This document shows, piece by piece, positions 50,161 to 62,165 of a stretch of 64,000 nucleotides of DNA. The stretch is from Lepisosteus oculatus. Taxonomy: Eukaryota > Chordata > Actinopteri > Semionotiformes > Lepisosteidae. Numbering within the stretch: the stretch's first letter is position 1; the number at the start of each line of letters is the position of its first letter. The DNA is taken from positions 5,506,501 to 5,570,500 of the forward strand of contig NC_090714.1 in assembly GCF_040954835.1 (NCBI RefSeq), in the 5' to 3' direction. The position numbers were made by a program, and so were the translations under genes. Below the pieces are notes generated by a model. It was not told the origin of the DNA, did not search any database, and was given only the letters and a program-made list of their open reading frames with translations.

Positions 50161-51462
50161 TTGATTCTGTGATTCTGTAAACGTTTCCCGTTTACACTGG
50201 TCCTAAAAATCTCTATTTATTGGTACCCCTAGGTGTTTTTAGAAGAAGTTAAGATTAGAAGTTAAAAAATCATTTCCATTTGCCTGTTTTTTTTAGGTTT
50301 AGCTTGCCCATCCAGGAAAAATTTCACAGAAGAGCCACTTGAAAACTATGTGGTTGCAGAGCAATCCCACATGCAAACACGTTGAAGGAACACATCCATT
50401 TGATTGTGAATATAACCAAATGTTTATGTGTCTACATTCCCTTAATATTTCATTACATTATGAAATATTCTTTCATATATATCATGCACTGTTTCTAAAA
50501 CTTGTGCAACTTTTCAGGTTTGAAATTCCCCATAAACATTTCTGGAGGAAAGGAAAGTTTCTTAACTGGTTCCCTTATGCTGGCAGGGAAGACTATCAAG
50601 TCGCATTGCCATCTGATCTGAAGCCCATTATTGTGGGCGTCAGCAGGTGGACCTCAAACACACTTTCTCCCATCCTTTCTTGCCAGTCTGCTTTGAAGGG
50701 TCTATCTGACCCTGTCTTTGGCTCAGGCAGCGGGGGAAAAAATGGCAATTCAAGCTGAAACAACAGAGAATCACATAGACAGCATATTACAGTAATTTAA
50801 TGCACTGTGAAATGAAATTGTTGTGGGAAATTCTTCGGCAGAAGAGCAGGAGACACTCTTGTGCAGAATCAGCCTTTGGGTCAATCCTGCAGAACAGACA
50901 AGCTGCCAATGTTTTCTAGCCCTTCTTGTACAGTATAGTCTCATGTAGCAGTTTTAGGTTGTTTCATGCTCAGGTGGTTTACCTCCTGTTCCTTGAAGGC
51001 GGTCACTTTTTGACTTGACAAAAAAGCTCCTTGGCAGGAGCTGAACAACTCCTTTGGTTCTCACAAAGTTAGTTCTTCTTGTACTTTAACAGGCCTTGAG
51101 GCAGAGCCACTGAGCTATATTAACATATTCCAGTAATTATTCCGAAAATATTAAGTGCTAACACTACTCTATAACTCTGGAAATATGTGCCGATATATGA
51201 GTCCCACTTCAAAATAAAACAGCACACCATAAAATACACAAATGCCTCCTCTAAGTGGTTCTGGCCTGCGAAATCACATTAGTTGGTGCCTGGATTCTTT
51301 TACCCGAATTGAATGAATTGCTTACAACAGCACGGTTTCTATCAGATCATGTTAATGGGTCTTACTATTGACCAGTGGGCTTTTAAGACACGTTGTTTTG
51401 TAAATCAATCCGACTGCCTACGTCCCACTTTCAACCTTACCCACAAGCCTTTGGGATTGCAG

Positions 51463-51586
51463 ACAGCTCCCGTCACGGCGTGCGGAGGCTGGCCCTGCGT
51501 CTGGACGCCCTCAGCTCGCAGATCCAGCGCCTGACGAGGGACGGCGATCCTCCGGGGCTGCACGACCTGCCCCAGGTCCTCCAGCG
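51463..51586 (+). CDS. MGAT5B-like exon: stem, first helix
   Basis: The acceptor TTGGGATTGCAG precedes AC, completing an Asp codon with the previous exon. It encodes SSRHGVRRLALRLDALSSQI then QRLTRDGDPPGLHDLPQVLQ. The leucine-spaced helix corresponds to the MVKRMDALARLENSSEL region of human MGAT5B as recalled. It ends in phase 2 before GTAAGA. A 5S-SINE copy lies 340 bases downstream. Confidence 0.82.
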
Positions 51587-51920
51587 GTAAGATCCGGCCC
51601 CGTCTCCCCCTCCTCTTCACACCGCACGGCTGAAGATCTCGGCGGCTGTATCGGAAGAAACGATCCATTTCTGCGAGGGTGGCGAGTGCCCGAGGCCTCA
51701 CAACCCCCGGGTTCGATTTGAGATGAGGGTGGATTCTGCGGGGAGATTGTCAGATCTCCCGGGATTTGTGTGGACTCTCTTAGGGCATTCCAGTTCACTC
51801 CCTGGCTAATTAGTGTATTGCATTGGACTGGCATATCATCCAGGGTGTAGTCCTACCTCATGAATTTTGTCTGCAAGGTTAGGCTCACTGTGACCCTTTC
51901 AGATAAGGCCGTTATTGTTG

Positions 51921-52262
51921 TAATAATTCCTTACGCTTATATAGCGCTTCTCTGGACACTCCACTCGAAGCGCTTTACAGGTAATGGGGATCCCCTCCAC
52001 CACCACTAGTGTGCAACCCCACCTGGATGATGCGATAGTGCACCAGTACGCTCGCCACACACCACCTCAGTGGGGAGGAGAGCAGAGTGATGAAGCCAGT
52101 TCAGAGAGGGGGATTATAAGGAGGCCATGATTGGTAATGGCCAGGGGGAAATTTGGCCAGGACACCAGGGTGACACCCATATTCTTTTTCAGGAACGCCC
52201 TGAGATCTTTAATGATCATGGAGAGTCAAGACCTTGATATTATCTCTCATCCAAAGGACAGC
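51921..52262 (-). mobile_element. Reversed copy of the 5S-SINE
   Basis: CTTATATAGCGCTTCTCTGG, CGAAGCGCTTTACAGGTAAT, CCCCACCTGGATGATGC and ATGGCCAGGGGGAAATTTGG are the reverse complement of the SINE at 31128. The 5S head is absent. It lies between the two stem exons of the MGAT5B-like gene. Confidence 0.75.
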
Positions 52263-53049
52263 TTTTTTTTTTTTTACAGTATAGTGTCAAGTGTCATTTT
52301 AATGGATAAATAATATTATGAACTCAGCCATCACACACAGTTCATAGCATTTTATACAGACACATTGGTATTACAATTAAGGCGTTGTGGCATATTCTAA
52401 TGGTATTCCAACTCCCTTACCCTTGTCCCTTCTCCAGATGTTGTAAGTGTGTGTGATGTGCAGCTAGATACTCTATCATTGGAGGCACTATCTCATTCCA
52501 TCCTAGAGCATTGTTTTGGAAATAGGTTGAAAAGAAGGATAATAAGTCATGCACTCCTTTTTTAATAGTGATAATTGCTAGCAGGTAGTGGACTGTGATA
52601 AACAAATGTCAGCACTTTTACTACTGCACTGGTCAATTGAATTTAATTAGAAACATTACTGTGATGTTTCAATAGTAACTGCAAATCTAAAACAACCAAA
52701 ATTAGATTACTTACCTCGTTGATTCTGCTCTAGGTATTCAATGAATTGCTCAAAACAGTAACCTTATACTGAGGGTAATCTTAGATTGCCAGAGTCATAG
52801 TCACAGTAACACTGAATTTTAAAATGACAGATTTTGTTTGATTGTAGAAGTGCAACAGTTCAAAAACTGGTAGTTGTTGCCATGAATAATTATTACATTT
52901 ATGATAGAATTGTTCCAAAATCCTCCTCCTTCCCTCCCAACCAGTTCTGTGGAATGGAAACTATTTTTCGTTTGCTGTAAACATGGGCAGACAAGCAATG
53001 TCAATGTCTCAGCCGCTGTAGCATAAAACTCTCACTGAATTTATTTTAG

Positions 53050-53177
53050 CTTTAAACGGGACCATGAATACCTGGTTCACACAATGGAGAGAGAGCTGGT
53101 CAGGGTGTCCCAGAAGCTGGACCAACTTCTGCAGAGAAGCCCAGCCTCTGTCGCGAAGAGCAGGACTGCTCTGGAAG
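53050..53177 (+). CDS. MGAT5B-like exon: stem, second helix
   Basis: Between the acceptor TTTATTTTAG and the donor GTAAAA it encodes FKRDHEYLVHTMERELVRVS then QKLDQLLQRSPASVAKSRTA. This amphipathic segment matches the family stem (SDIAVKVDQILRHSLLLHSK in human as recalled). The phases on both sides agree. Confidence 0.85.
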
Positions 53178-53277
53178 GTAAAATTCGAAAGGACAACGCT
53201 GTACTCACGGCTCTAAAAACTCGGCTTTAAAGTTTTCGGGGTCTTTCCTTGACTGAAATGACAACCAGCTCTGTCAA

Positions 53278-53560
53278 AGGAACATAAGAAAGTTTAGTAA
53301 TGAGAGGAAGCCATTTGGTCCATCTAACTCTTGGTAATTAGTAGTTCAATGATCCCAGTTGACGGCTCCACCATCATGGCCAGGTACCTTGCTCCAGATT
53401 CCCAGAAGCCATGGGGGGAAGAACGCCCTCCTGTACGCAATTTCAGATTCTCTTCCACTTGTGTCCACTTCTTCGTGACTCACTGTTCGGCGCTGAGAAA
53501 ACCTTCTGGGTCGACTTTGTCAATGCCTGTTTTAAGGATTTTGAATACTTGTCTACTGTC
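53278..53560 (+). mobile_element. Fish interspersed repeat with GGAACATAAGAAAG start
   Basis: GGAACATAAGAAAGTTTAGT, GAGAGGAAGCCATTTGGTCC and, after a diverged middle, GACTTTGTCAATGCCTGTTT then TTTTGAATACTTGTC match a repeat I recall from gar, sturgeon and bichir sequences. No intact frame. Confidence 0.55.
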
Positions 53561-54568
53561 CTTGCTTCAGCAATGCTTTCAGCGCAAGACAGGTGTATTT
53601 CTAACGACAGTTTTCCGGATGCAGTTCTAGGGCTGGGATACAGACTTGTCCCCCCATTGTTTGTGGTGAAAAACAGAACACTTCAAACTGCCAATGTTTA
53701 TATCAAAAATTTACTCCGACTTTGGCAACATGCTTATTTTTAACCTAAAAAGAAAGACTTTGCTGTTGGTTTATATACATATTGAAGTACAGGCAGGTCC
53801 CGGACAAGCAGTGGAGGAGACATTTTTAGATTTTTGGAGACTGAATTGTAGGGATGCAGAGTTTTGGTGGTGAAAGACCGGTTCTCTTAAATTCAAATAT
53901 CTGAAAGCTTCCCTGAAATGCCCATTTTCAGTTATAAAAAGCGGGGAAATGCAGAATATAAGTGACAGAACCAGGAGACCCGTTCTTCAGCACCAGGAAC
54001 ATGGCAGCGCGTGTGGAATACAGTTACAGGGTGAGCTGCGGGAGGAGAGACGTTCATTTAATGAGGAGACCGAAAGTGTAACGGCAGCTACAGATCTGTT
54101 TATAAGCAGGGCTACCGCCTTCATTTACCATACCCCGTGGAGTAGGTCAAGAGAGGTGAGGGCTGCCAATTTAGGGTCCCCAAGGGAGAGCACAGTGAAT
54201 ATACACCTTAGAATAATGTGATTCATACTAGCCAGGCGGCCCACTCTCTCCCTCAAGGGCAGTATGACCTCAGCTCTATAAAACAGTATCGGGTTGCCGT
54301 GGAAGCCCTTGGCTCCGGCCTTGCGGGCTGTTTTTCTAATATCGGCGAACGGCGCAGCTTGTTTTATTGGCTTTATGTCACCCTTTCGGATTTTGTTGCT
54401 TCGCAGCTTTTCTTTTTAGTGTGTTTGCTTCCTTTCCTTTTACTGCCGACGTGGTGGGCACGTTGTCAGCAGAACGCGCCTTTTTAACAAGCGGGCGCTC
54501 TTTTTTTTTTTTTCGACAGCGTGATCGTACGCGCGGGATTTCTGTTTGGGTTGGCAGCCCCCTGGTCT

Positions 54569-54585
54569 GGGGGGGGGGGGGGGGG
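54569..54585 (+). repeat. G17 homopolymer with flanking GGG tracts
   Basis: Seventeen consecutive G, preceded by TTTGGG and followed by TTGGGG, form an obvious G-quadruplex candidate on the plus (transcribed-sense) strand of the intron between the second stem exon and the first-cysteine exon. Confidence 0.9.
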
Positions 54586-55524
54586 TTGGGGAGACAGGGA
54601 ACAAGGAGCTTGTGTATAAGCCCGCCGGGGCAGCAGAGAGGGTTATTCCAGGTGATTCCTGCCCCACGATGTGGTTAGAGAAGGGGGTATTTGGGGGTGT
54701 TTGGGAAGCAGCACCTTGGGCAGTTGAGTCATTAACTCTCCTCACCCAAAGCCGATGCCCTAGCAGACACCTTTGGTGCATGGCAGTCTGCGTACTCTAC
54801 GAATGCCCTGTCCGGCGTTTCAAGTGGGGCAGGCAAAGGGCAGACTACAGTTCTTAAAAATGATGGATTGGAACAACGTTTCACCCAGACAAAGCTACCA
54901 GGGGCTGAAGAGGGATGCTGGGACTGAGCCAGCTCAGTGAGTATGAACACATGCAAGGCAGCATTAGGGCAGAAACACTCTAGAAATAAATATTTAGCCT
55001 CAGCAGGCAGGTGCTTATACATCCACCAGAAGGTACCCCTCTCTTCACCTTTTGATACCAACCTGCTCTTGAAGGTGTATTAACAAAACCTCCATGCAGG
55101 CTTATTGCCAGAGTACGAATCATTTAGGTGTTTTGTACACCTCTGTTCATGTGTGCCGTTTCTGTATTTCCTCTTTAATTCATGCACAGCCCTCTGACAA
55201 ATTAACCACTGACACCACCAATTTTATCACCGTATTTTGTTTAGCGGATGTCCGCAAAGAATCGTGAGAAAATAACGGGTTGTCCAAGGCACAAAACTGC
55301 CTGGCGAATATTTGACGTGGCAGCAAACACAGCCTGAGCCATCCGAGTTGCAGGGGGAAATGGATTTAGGAAATGACGTTCTTCCAATATACTCTAAATT
55401 CAGCAGGAAATAAATAGGGAGTCGTTTCTTTCTTGGTCACCAAATATGGCGATGAAAAAAAGACACTGCATCCTCAGATAGTTGGACTCAATGGGATGAC
55501 ATGGGTGTTCTTTTATTTTTGAAG

Positions 55525-55589
55525 GTCAGCCTCAAGTCTGTGAAGTGCCCAATAATCCCAAGTTTCCCCTGTGTGCAGGAAAAGTGCAG
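55525..55589 (+). CDS. MGAT5B-like exon: first cysteine pair
   Basis: A 65-base exon after the acceptor TTATTTTTGAAG. It completes Gly and encodes QPQVCEVPNNPKFPLCAGKV-Q. The C-x-(8-9)-C pattern with NPKFP is diagnostic: human MGAT5B has CEAPSDPKFPDCSGKVE. Phase 0 at the donor GTAAAA. Confidence 0.9.
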
Positions 55590-56845
55590 GTAAAACCAAG
55601 TTACTGTTTTTCCACAAACTGGAGAAAAAGTGTGGGCACCCCCAGTGCACAACCGTGCAGATCCGTGTGGTGAAAAATATTACCCGTGAAAGCCAAGGTG
55701 CTCTTTAGGTTTTGTTGTATAGGTGATGGAACTACGATGCTGTTTTTGTTTAACATGAACAGGAACGACAGTGCCCGATACAAATGATCTCCCTCTGAGC
55801 TAAACAATCAACTGCAGGGAAATGCCGTGTGATCGAATGGCAAAAATCAGAAAATGACGGGTTTCTAGATGGATGGAGCAAACAATCTGGTGCTACAAGG
55901 TTCTGATGATTTTAAAGGCAAGACTGAATGAAAAACAATGCACAGTGCCTTGAAAACAGATCGCACTTCTGCACTGTGCTGGGGGTGTCATGGCTGTAGT
56001 CCAGCGGTTTTTACGGGTCTATTTATTTCAGCAGCTCCTTCACTGCTAGGAAAAGCTGTTAAACATCTCCAATTGAGGCAGTAATTAATTAAACAGAGTT
56101 GGAATGAAACCATGCAGGTACAGGGGGCTCAAATGCAACGAGGTTTCATTCAACATTAGAGAGACTCCGCTTCCAAAGGTGGAAAGAAATCCTTATAAAA
56201 AGCAATGAAATGGGAATTAATATTGCCAGTTTGCAGCTGACAATACGTGTGTCACAAAGGTATTTCGGTACTACAAGCCGAAAATCTTAAACAAGGTAGT
56301 ATCTGAACACCAAACAGGCCCAGCATTTAAATTAAGGCAGAAGATAATTGTGTCAGAATCTAAAAAGTCTGATACAGAAAGCAGAGGCTTTTGGACTGTA
56401 AGTATTCAAAGGTTAATTCTGCTGTATACAGAAATCAGACATTCTGAGGCTTAAAGCCATTCTTTAATGTCTTTAATGTCTCTGTGACATTCTTCACGGA
56501 ACATTTGAAGAACTGGGCATTCACAGTGTTCAGGTATTTTTAAACACTTAACACAGACGCAATAAGAACGACACCAGCCACCAAACACACAATCACATCT
56601 GTTACCTCGGCCTTGTGCCCTTGGTCTAAGTATATACAGTCATGAAGAAGGTTAATGCCTGTAATATGGGCTAAGAAAATGATGTGGAAATACAGAATGT
56701 TGCCTCTATTCTCAGTGGGTGTCCATTTTTCATACAGAAAGGGTATACATAGATACTGACATTAGTAAGAGTTAATAGTGTTGTGTGAGAGAGAAACGTG
56801 TCTTGTGTGTTGTAATACAGTGCTCCCTCTCCTTCCTATGAGCAG

Positions 56846-57022
56846 TTCCTGCAAACCAGTTGGCACTCTGACCCCTGCTATGCCTTCTATGGCGTCGATG
56901 GCACTGACTGCTCTATCCTGGCATACCTGAGCGAGCGAGAGGACTTCTGCCCCACTCTGCCCAGCAGAAGCCTAGCCATCGTTCCAGACTGGCTCCAGGA
57001 ATCCACGAGGGAAAAACGAGAG
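56846..57022 (+). CDS. MGAT5B-like exon: conserved YGVDG region
   Basis: A 177-base phase-0 exon after the acceptor CCTTCCTATGAGCAG. It encodes WHSDPCYAFYGVDGTDCSIL then AYLSEREDFCPTLPSR, the most recognisable segment. Human MGAT5B reads WTSDPCYAFFGVDGTECSFL. The tail (SLAIVPDWLQESTREKRE) is divergent. Donor GTGAAA. Confidence 0.95.
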
Positions 57023-59091
57023 GTGAAACACTGAAAACCAACACTCATGATAATAGGCTGTCCCTTGCATGCGATCAGTCAGAAGGTTAATTTCGGTGGA
57101 ATATTGAGTATAGAGCAAGGATGTGAAGACCTATTCTTTTTAAATAGCCTTTTGTCTTGGTACATGTCATACAATGTTTAACAGATTTTGATCACTCCTG
57201 GACAACAATTAGAGTAATTAATAAAAGGCTTAATAATAAATGGACCTTTAATATCCCTGAGCACCCTCTGGTGGACATCTGTGGTTGATGCTAGCTCTAT
57301 AACACCTGAGACAGACACTTGGACTACATCTCTGTTAATCCTAGGTGCTTCATTTATGGTGTATCTTACACAGCAATGTCTACAATTGATCTGAGCGTGG
57401 TTCTTACACCCGTCTGAACAAACATTCACACTGCATTAACATGAAAAAGCATCCAACATCCAAGCACCTCCATCAAGAAACAAAACCTTCCCTCAACCGA
57501 TGCTAATGAATCGTTCTCTGCTTTAATCGTAAATGTCTCAAGATCTGGTTTTGAATCAAACTGTTGAAAAGAGAGAAGTTACAGGGCACACATGGAAAAT
57601 GTAAAAAACAAATAGCAGTTTATTACACCCCAAACGCTTTAAGACACTATGACAGCTCGTGTTTAAACGGTTTGATCTATACAATTAGGCGATCCAGTTT
57701 TTAAGCCAGTTATGAGTAGGCGTGTGTTTCTAAAACAGTTACAGTCACTGCACATTTTTGTCAGGCATGAAGATGCTACTGACTTAAAAGACGACAATCC
57801 ACCTGTAGGGATTAACTTTCCTAATGATTTACGAAGGAATGGTTCTGTTTTGGGTTTTTTTTTCCCTGTGGGGACAGAAAGCAGGTGTACATCGAAGAAG
57901 CGGTATATGTGCTGTGACCGAGCCAATGAATTTCACTGCAGCAGTGACCTGAGCAGGGGAAGCTGAACCGCGTGCACGCTCTCCAGCAGGACAGTCAGAT
58001 AGCCCCACTGTCCCTGCCTTTCCATGGGAAAAATCCTGCTTCTCCTTCAAGACAAAAAAATGCACTCTGACCTTGCACCAGCAGGGGGCAATCGCACATT
58101 GAGCCTAATGCAGTATACATCTCAGCCCCCATGGTAGGTTGGCACACGCTAGAACAACCAAGCATTCCTAATTGCGTTTTTAAAAGCTCTCCAGCTCTAT
58201 TGTAAACAAATTATTCTCACATTACACTTTATCCCCAGTGCAGGTTCCCTTTGCTAGCGGATGGCTGTGGCTGCCAGCGCTGTAGTCATTCCGCTGTGCT
58301 TGTGACTGGCTCATGGCTGTGCTGGTGCAGGGTGGAGTCTTTCACAGTACAGTAGCTCAGGGCGTAGATGACTGCAGCACTGCAGCATCATGAATCTGAG
58401 CACGGCAGTGCTTAGGAAAGGTGGTTGCAGGTGGCCGTAGCTCTGACGAAGTCCTGTGGAGCAACTAAATACACCATGATGTTTTTTGGAGTGGGAGACA
58501 CAAATACAGTCCATTGTCATTCCACTGAAGCAATTGCTTTTAAAGCCAGGAGGCCAAATATTTTCTAAATAGGTGTGGTGCTATGCCCCTACCCTGAAAT
58601 CATGTAGGAAATCAAGAGAAAACTTTTAAATGAAATATTATGGAACATTTTAGAGTATGGAGACACCAGTAAGGCATGTGTTTGTGATGATTGAATCAAC
58701 CACTTTAAACTAGGACAACCCTTGTTTAAAGAGACTTCTTCCCTTTCAAAGATATTAAAAAGCTAACATTTGTGTAGTACTAATAAGGCTATTTACTAGC
58801 ATTTAGCAATGTGTGTTTCAGTAATAAAGCAGTAGCGCATGTCCTAGAGGTGTTCCCAATTCTAAAGATTTTCAAATTTATCCAATTTAGACTTTTAGAA
58901 TTCTGAACTGAATTCTGAATTGAAACCTCAGGCAACTGGTTTCTAACATCAGGCAGGATTTCTAACTTCACACTTACTCCCAAGACATGGACAGCTGAAA
59001 CCCTGCTTGTTTTAAGTCGGACAGCTAAAGAGAATGCTAAAGTACCCGATATGATATAAATTCTTTAAGTAAGTTTGTGTTTTTTATACAG
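57023..59091 (+). other. Intron of the MGAT5B-like gene
   Basis: About 2.1 kb between the YGVDG exon and the helical-linker exon. No exon, RNA gene or clear repeat was recognised. Confidence 0.6.
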
Positions 59092-59259
59092 GCACTCATA
59101 CGGACAGACCTGACGTCTCTGTTTGAGGTTATTGGAAATAGCAGGGGTCCTGCGGTGAGATTTATGCTCTCAAGAATTAAGAGGCTGTCCAGGAGGTGGG
59201 CAAAGGCTGGTGAGAAAATTCGGCAGAAAATTGGTCACAGGCCACAGCAGCAGTTAAGG
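59092..59259 (+). CDS. MGAT5B-like exon: helical linker before the catalytic fold
   Basis: A 168-base phase-0 exon after the acceptor TTTTTTATACAG. It encodes ALIRTDLTSLFEVIGNSRGP then AVRFMLSRIKRLSRRWAKAG. It aligns with RSNLSHLLDLMGSGKESLIF of human MGAT5B by helix pattern and the KRL..W motif. It is basic and clearly diverged. Donor GTAGGT. Confidence 0.9.
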
Positions 59260-59374
59260 GTAGGTATGGCCCCTTTGTTCTGTTGACCTCTGAATATTTA
59301 GGCTGTTTTGCATCGAGAGTTGGTTGAGTTTTGCTGTGAAACAGTGCTATCGATTATGCTGGAAGGTACTGGAT

Positions 59375-59555
59375 AGAAGGCATAAGAACATAAGAAAGGC
59401 CATTCACCCCATCAAGATTGTTTTGTAGTGAGAAGTTATTTGATCAAAGGATCTCATCCAGCCATATCTTGAAATAAACCATGGTTTCATTTTCAACATG
59501 GCCGAGCAGTTTGTTCCAGACTAGGGGTTTGCGACAATGTGGCATCTCACAGTTC
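59375..59555 (+). mobile_element. Fish interspersed repeat fragment
   Basis: GAACATAAGAAAGGCCATTC then ACCCCATC, ATCTCATCCAGCC-type text, and GTTTGTTCCAGACT are diverged phrases of the same family as the copy at 53278. It lies in the intron before the catalytic-glutamate exon. Confidence 0.5.
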
Positions 59556-60297
59556 TTTCACAAAGTGCACGATTTTGTGCTTAATTTGACATTTGTACAT
59601 TTTTTCTATATAGTCAAATAATCTATTTTGTTACCGATATGTAGTAACAAGTCTGAGAAATTGGGACTGCAGTTCCCCTTTGACATCTGTGACAAGGGCT
59701 TTGTGAGCTGGAATGACATATGGCAAGTTGGGCTCAGAGACCAGTGAACAGGCATATGCTTGTCTAGGTCCTACAGGAGGAATGGGACAGAAACCGGTAA
59801 GGTGCCAATCTATAACCATGTGTCGCAGATGTAAAGAGTGTGTTTCTTCCAGTGGTAGCCACACAAGCTATTAGCCTGTGACATGCAGGCCCTCCTGATC
59901 AGTTCTGTTGATGTTAATGAGCATAATGTACCTGTCTCTTCTAGTGCCCCTGGTATAAAAAATATTTAGTAACTTCCTATTATAACTTTGTAACTAGTTG
60001 CAGGGACAACTGATACATTTCTCTTGATATTCTCTGAATAATAGTCCCTACATATTATGAAAAAAACAACGTTAACAAGGCGAGCCCTTACCTGACATCA
60101 GCCCTGTCTGTGTGCCGTGCAGAGAGTTCTGTTGAGTGTAGAGATCCTCATACAGTTAAAGCTTGTGTTCCAGCTCTGCCACATTCCTACCCCCAAGCCT
60201 AATGAGGAAAAACCAGGACTGACGAAACATCAGGGATATTGAAAAACAAATCGAGTCGAACACTGACTTCGCTCTTCTCCGGCTCCCTGGAATGCAG

Positions 60298-60467
60298 GTG
60301 CTGCTCTACCCAGGGGTGCTGGCAGGAGGGGCTGGCCAGCGCTTTGGGGAGATGGTGGAGAAAGGGGGTCCACTCGGGGAGCTGGTCCAGTGGGCTGACG
60401 TGAGCACCGCCCTGTATGTCCTGGGGCACCACCTGATCTTCGCCAGCTCCCAGCCACTCTTACGCAG
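60298..60467 (+). CDS. MGAT5B-like exon: catalytic glutamate motif
   Basis: A 170-base exon after the acceptor TCCCTGGAATGCAG. It encodes VLLYPGVLAGGAGQRFGEMV then EKGGPLGELVQWADVSTALY and VLGHHLIFASSQPLLR. GGPLGE carries the glutamate that in MGAT5 (E297) is the catalytic base, and it is conserved. The preceding loop, LTKESG or LTEESG in known family members, reads LAGGAG here. Ends in phase 2, donor GTAAAG. Confidence 0.93.
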
Positions 60468-61439
60468 GTAAAGCCTTCAGACAGTACCGCATTTCCCATC
60501 AGGCACTATAGGGATAGTGCCTAGGGCCTACGAAGGAGGGAAACACTAGTGACTAACGAAAAACCAGCTGAAACAACAGGCTTGCGATCGAATCTAGGTG
60601 CTTCAAATCAATCATCATACGCTATCTAGCGGGTCTTCTAGAAACTAGAAGTATCGAAGTGATGGTTGCGCGACTCGCTCCATCAATCACGTGGTTTAGC
60701 ATGAGAAGAGTTTAAAGTGCGTCATGCCAATCGAAGTAATTCAATTGGCGTTTACCCCTCTTTTTGCACATTTTGGAGTGAAAGTGCCCAGGGCCCTACG
60801 AACACCAAAATCTGTTCTGCGGATCAGTCCTGCGTTCAGAGCAGCCCTGATGGCAGCAGGCCGCTTTTTAAAAGTCTCCCTGTCCCTGTGCACCACACCA
60901 GCCAACTGCACAGATATAGTCGGGAAAAATATTCCAGATTTTTTCAACCTCATTGGAGTTTACGTCCGAGAACTCCCTCGGGCCGTGGAGACCTGTAATA
61001 TAATTGCTTGAAATGGCTTCCCACTGGTCTAAGCAATGGTCTCCCTAAACCTAACATTCTCTGCCTATACATGTACAGTAGACATATCCAGCAGAATCTG
61101 GATCAGAAGACAAATGGTTCTGTAGTCCTTCCCTTAGATGTGTACTTTATTGCTATAAGATCAACCAATATTAGGTGTTAGAAGACACCACTGGGAGAAA
61201 ATATTACATCTACCAATGTAAATTGGTTGTTATTAATGATATCTAAAGTCTGATAGAAATGTATCTATAAGAGCTTCAATATAACCTCTTTGCTTATATT
61301 TGAGCTCTTTTCTCTAGGCACAGCAGTGGCAGAAAAGGCTGCCTTGCTCTGTCAGTGACTGATCATGCCTGAATTCTTATTCTCAAAGACGTTTCAAACA
61401 GCAAGCTCAGAGACATAGCTGCCTCCCCCTCGTCTCTTT

Positions 61440-61480
61440 AAGCTGTTCTGGATGAAAGTGTCTGCTGAGTGACTAATTGC
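61440..61480 (+). mobile_element. SINE/L2 tail fragment
   Basis: TCTGGATGAAAGTGTCTGCT then GAGTGACTAA matches the widespread fish tail TCTGGATAAGAGCGTCTGCT. It ends about 90 bases before the YTDYHGL exon. Confidence 0.45.
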
Positions 61481-61569
61481 TCGTTAATTATTATTTCGGT
61501 AATCATTTACTGTCAACCACACATCCGCCACCACCGATACATGGTATCCCAGAAGTCTGTGTTGTCTAG

Positions 61570-61701
61570 CCTCATAGGGGCTGCGCCAGGAAAAGGAAGC
61601 TGTCCCATTCAAAGCCCTCTGCCCTTTGACCTGCTCTACACGGATTACCACGGGCTGGCCCAGCTCCAGGCGGCCATGGGGCTCTCGTTTCATCACTACC
61701 G
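61570..61701 (+). CDS. MGAT5B-like exon: YTDYHGL region
   Basis: The acceptor TGTGTTGTCTAG precedes C, completing Ser. It encodes LIGAAPGKGSCPIQSPLPFD then LLYTDYHGLAQLQAAMGLSF and HHY. Human MGAT5B has PPGRGSCPLTMPLPFDLIYT, whereas MGAT5 has a shorter, different loop, so this exon is the best support for the B-type assignment. Phase 2, donor GTAAGA. Confidence 0.95.
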
Positions 61702-62031
61702 GTAAGAATAACACCCTGCCGCTCTGTCTGCCTGTGAAGGCTACCACCTGGTGTTATCTTGCACAGCTTTGTCACAGCTGGGGATCACAGAGGACCCCTT
61801 CACCAAGTAAATCCACCAAGACTGTTTCTACACAGCTTCTGAGCTCTGATAATGTCAGTCTTATAAGATCTAACAAGTATTCCTATGTTTGTCTATTGTC
61901 TTTGTAACTGGTCCTCTCCAGAAAACTCTCTTGACTGATTTTCTTGAAGAGGGATCAAAAGCAAACAGTGGCCATTTTAGAGATTACTCTGCACTTTTTT
62001 AAATCCAGGCCCTTTCCGGCTCTGCTCCTAG

Positions 62032-62165
62032 GTGCCGGTACCGGGTTCTGGACTCCTTTGGCACAGAACCTGCCTTCAATCTGAGGGAATATGCTGATCG
62101 GCACAGTTACAGCACAGCCTGGGGGAGCTGGAACCTACAACCACTGCAGTACATGACCATGTTCC
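62032..62165 (+). CDS. MGAT5B-like exon: FGTEP and WNL motifs (last in window)
   Basis: The acceptor TCTGCTCCTAG precedes G, completing Arg. It encodes CRYRVLDSFGTEPAFNLREY then ADRHSYSTAWGSWNLQPLQY and MTMF. Human has CRIRVIDTFGTEPAYNHEEY. It ends in phase 1 before GTGAGT, followed by a short TG tract. The next expected block (PHTPDNSF) is not in the remaining 1.8 kb. Confidence 0.95.
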
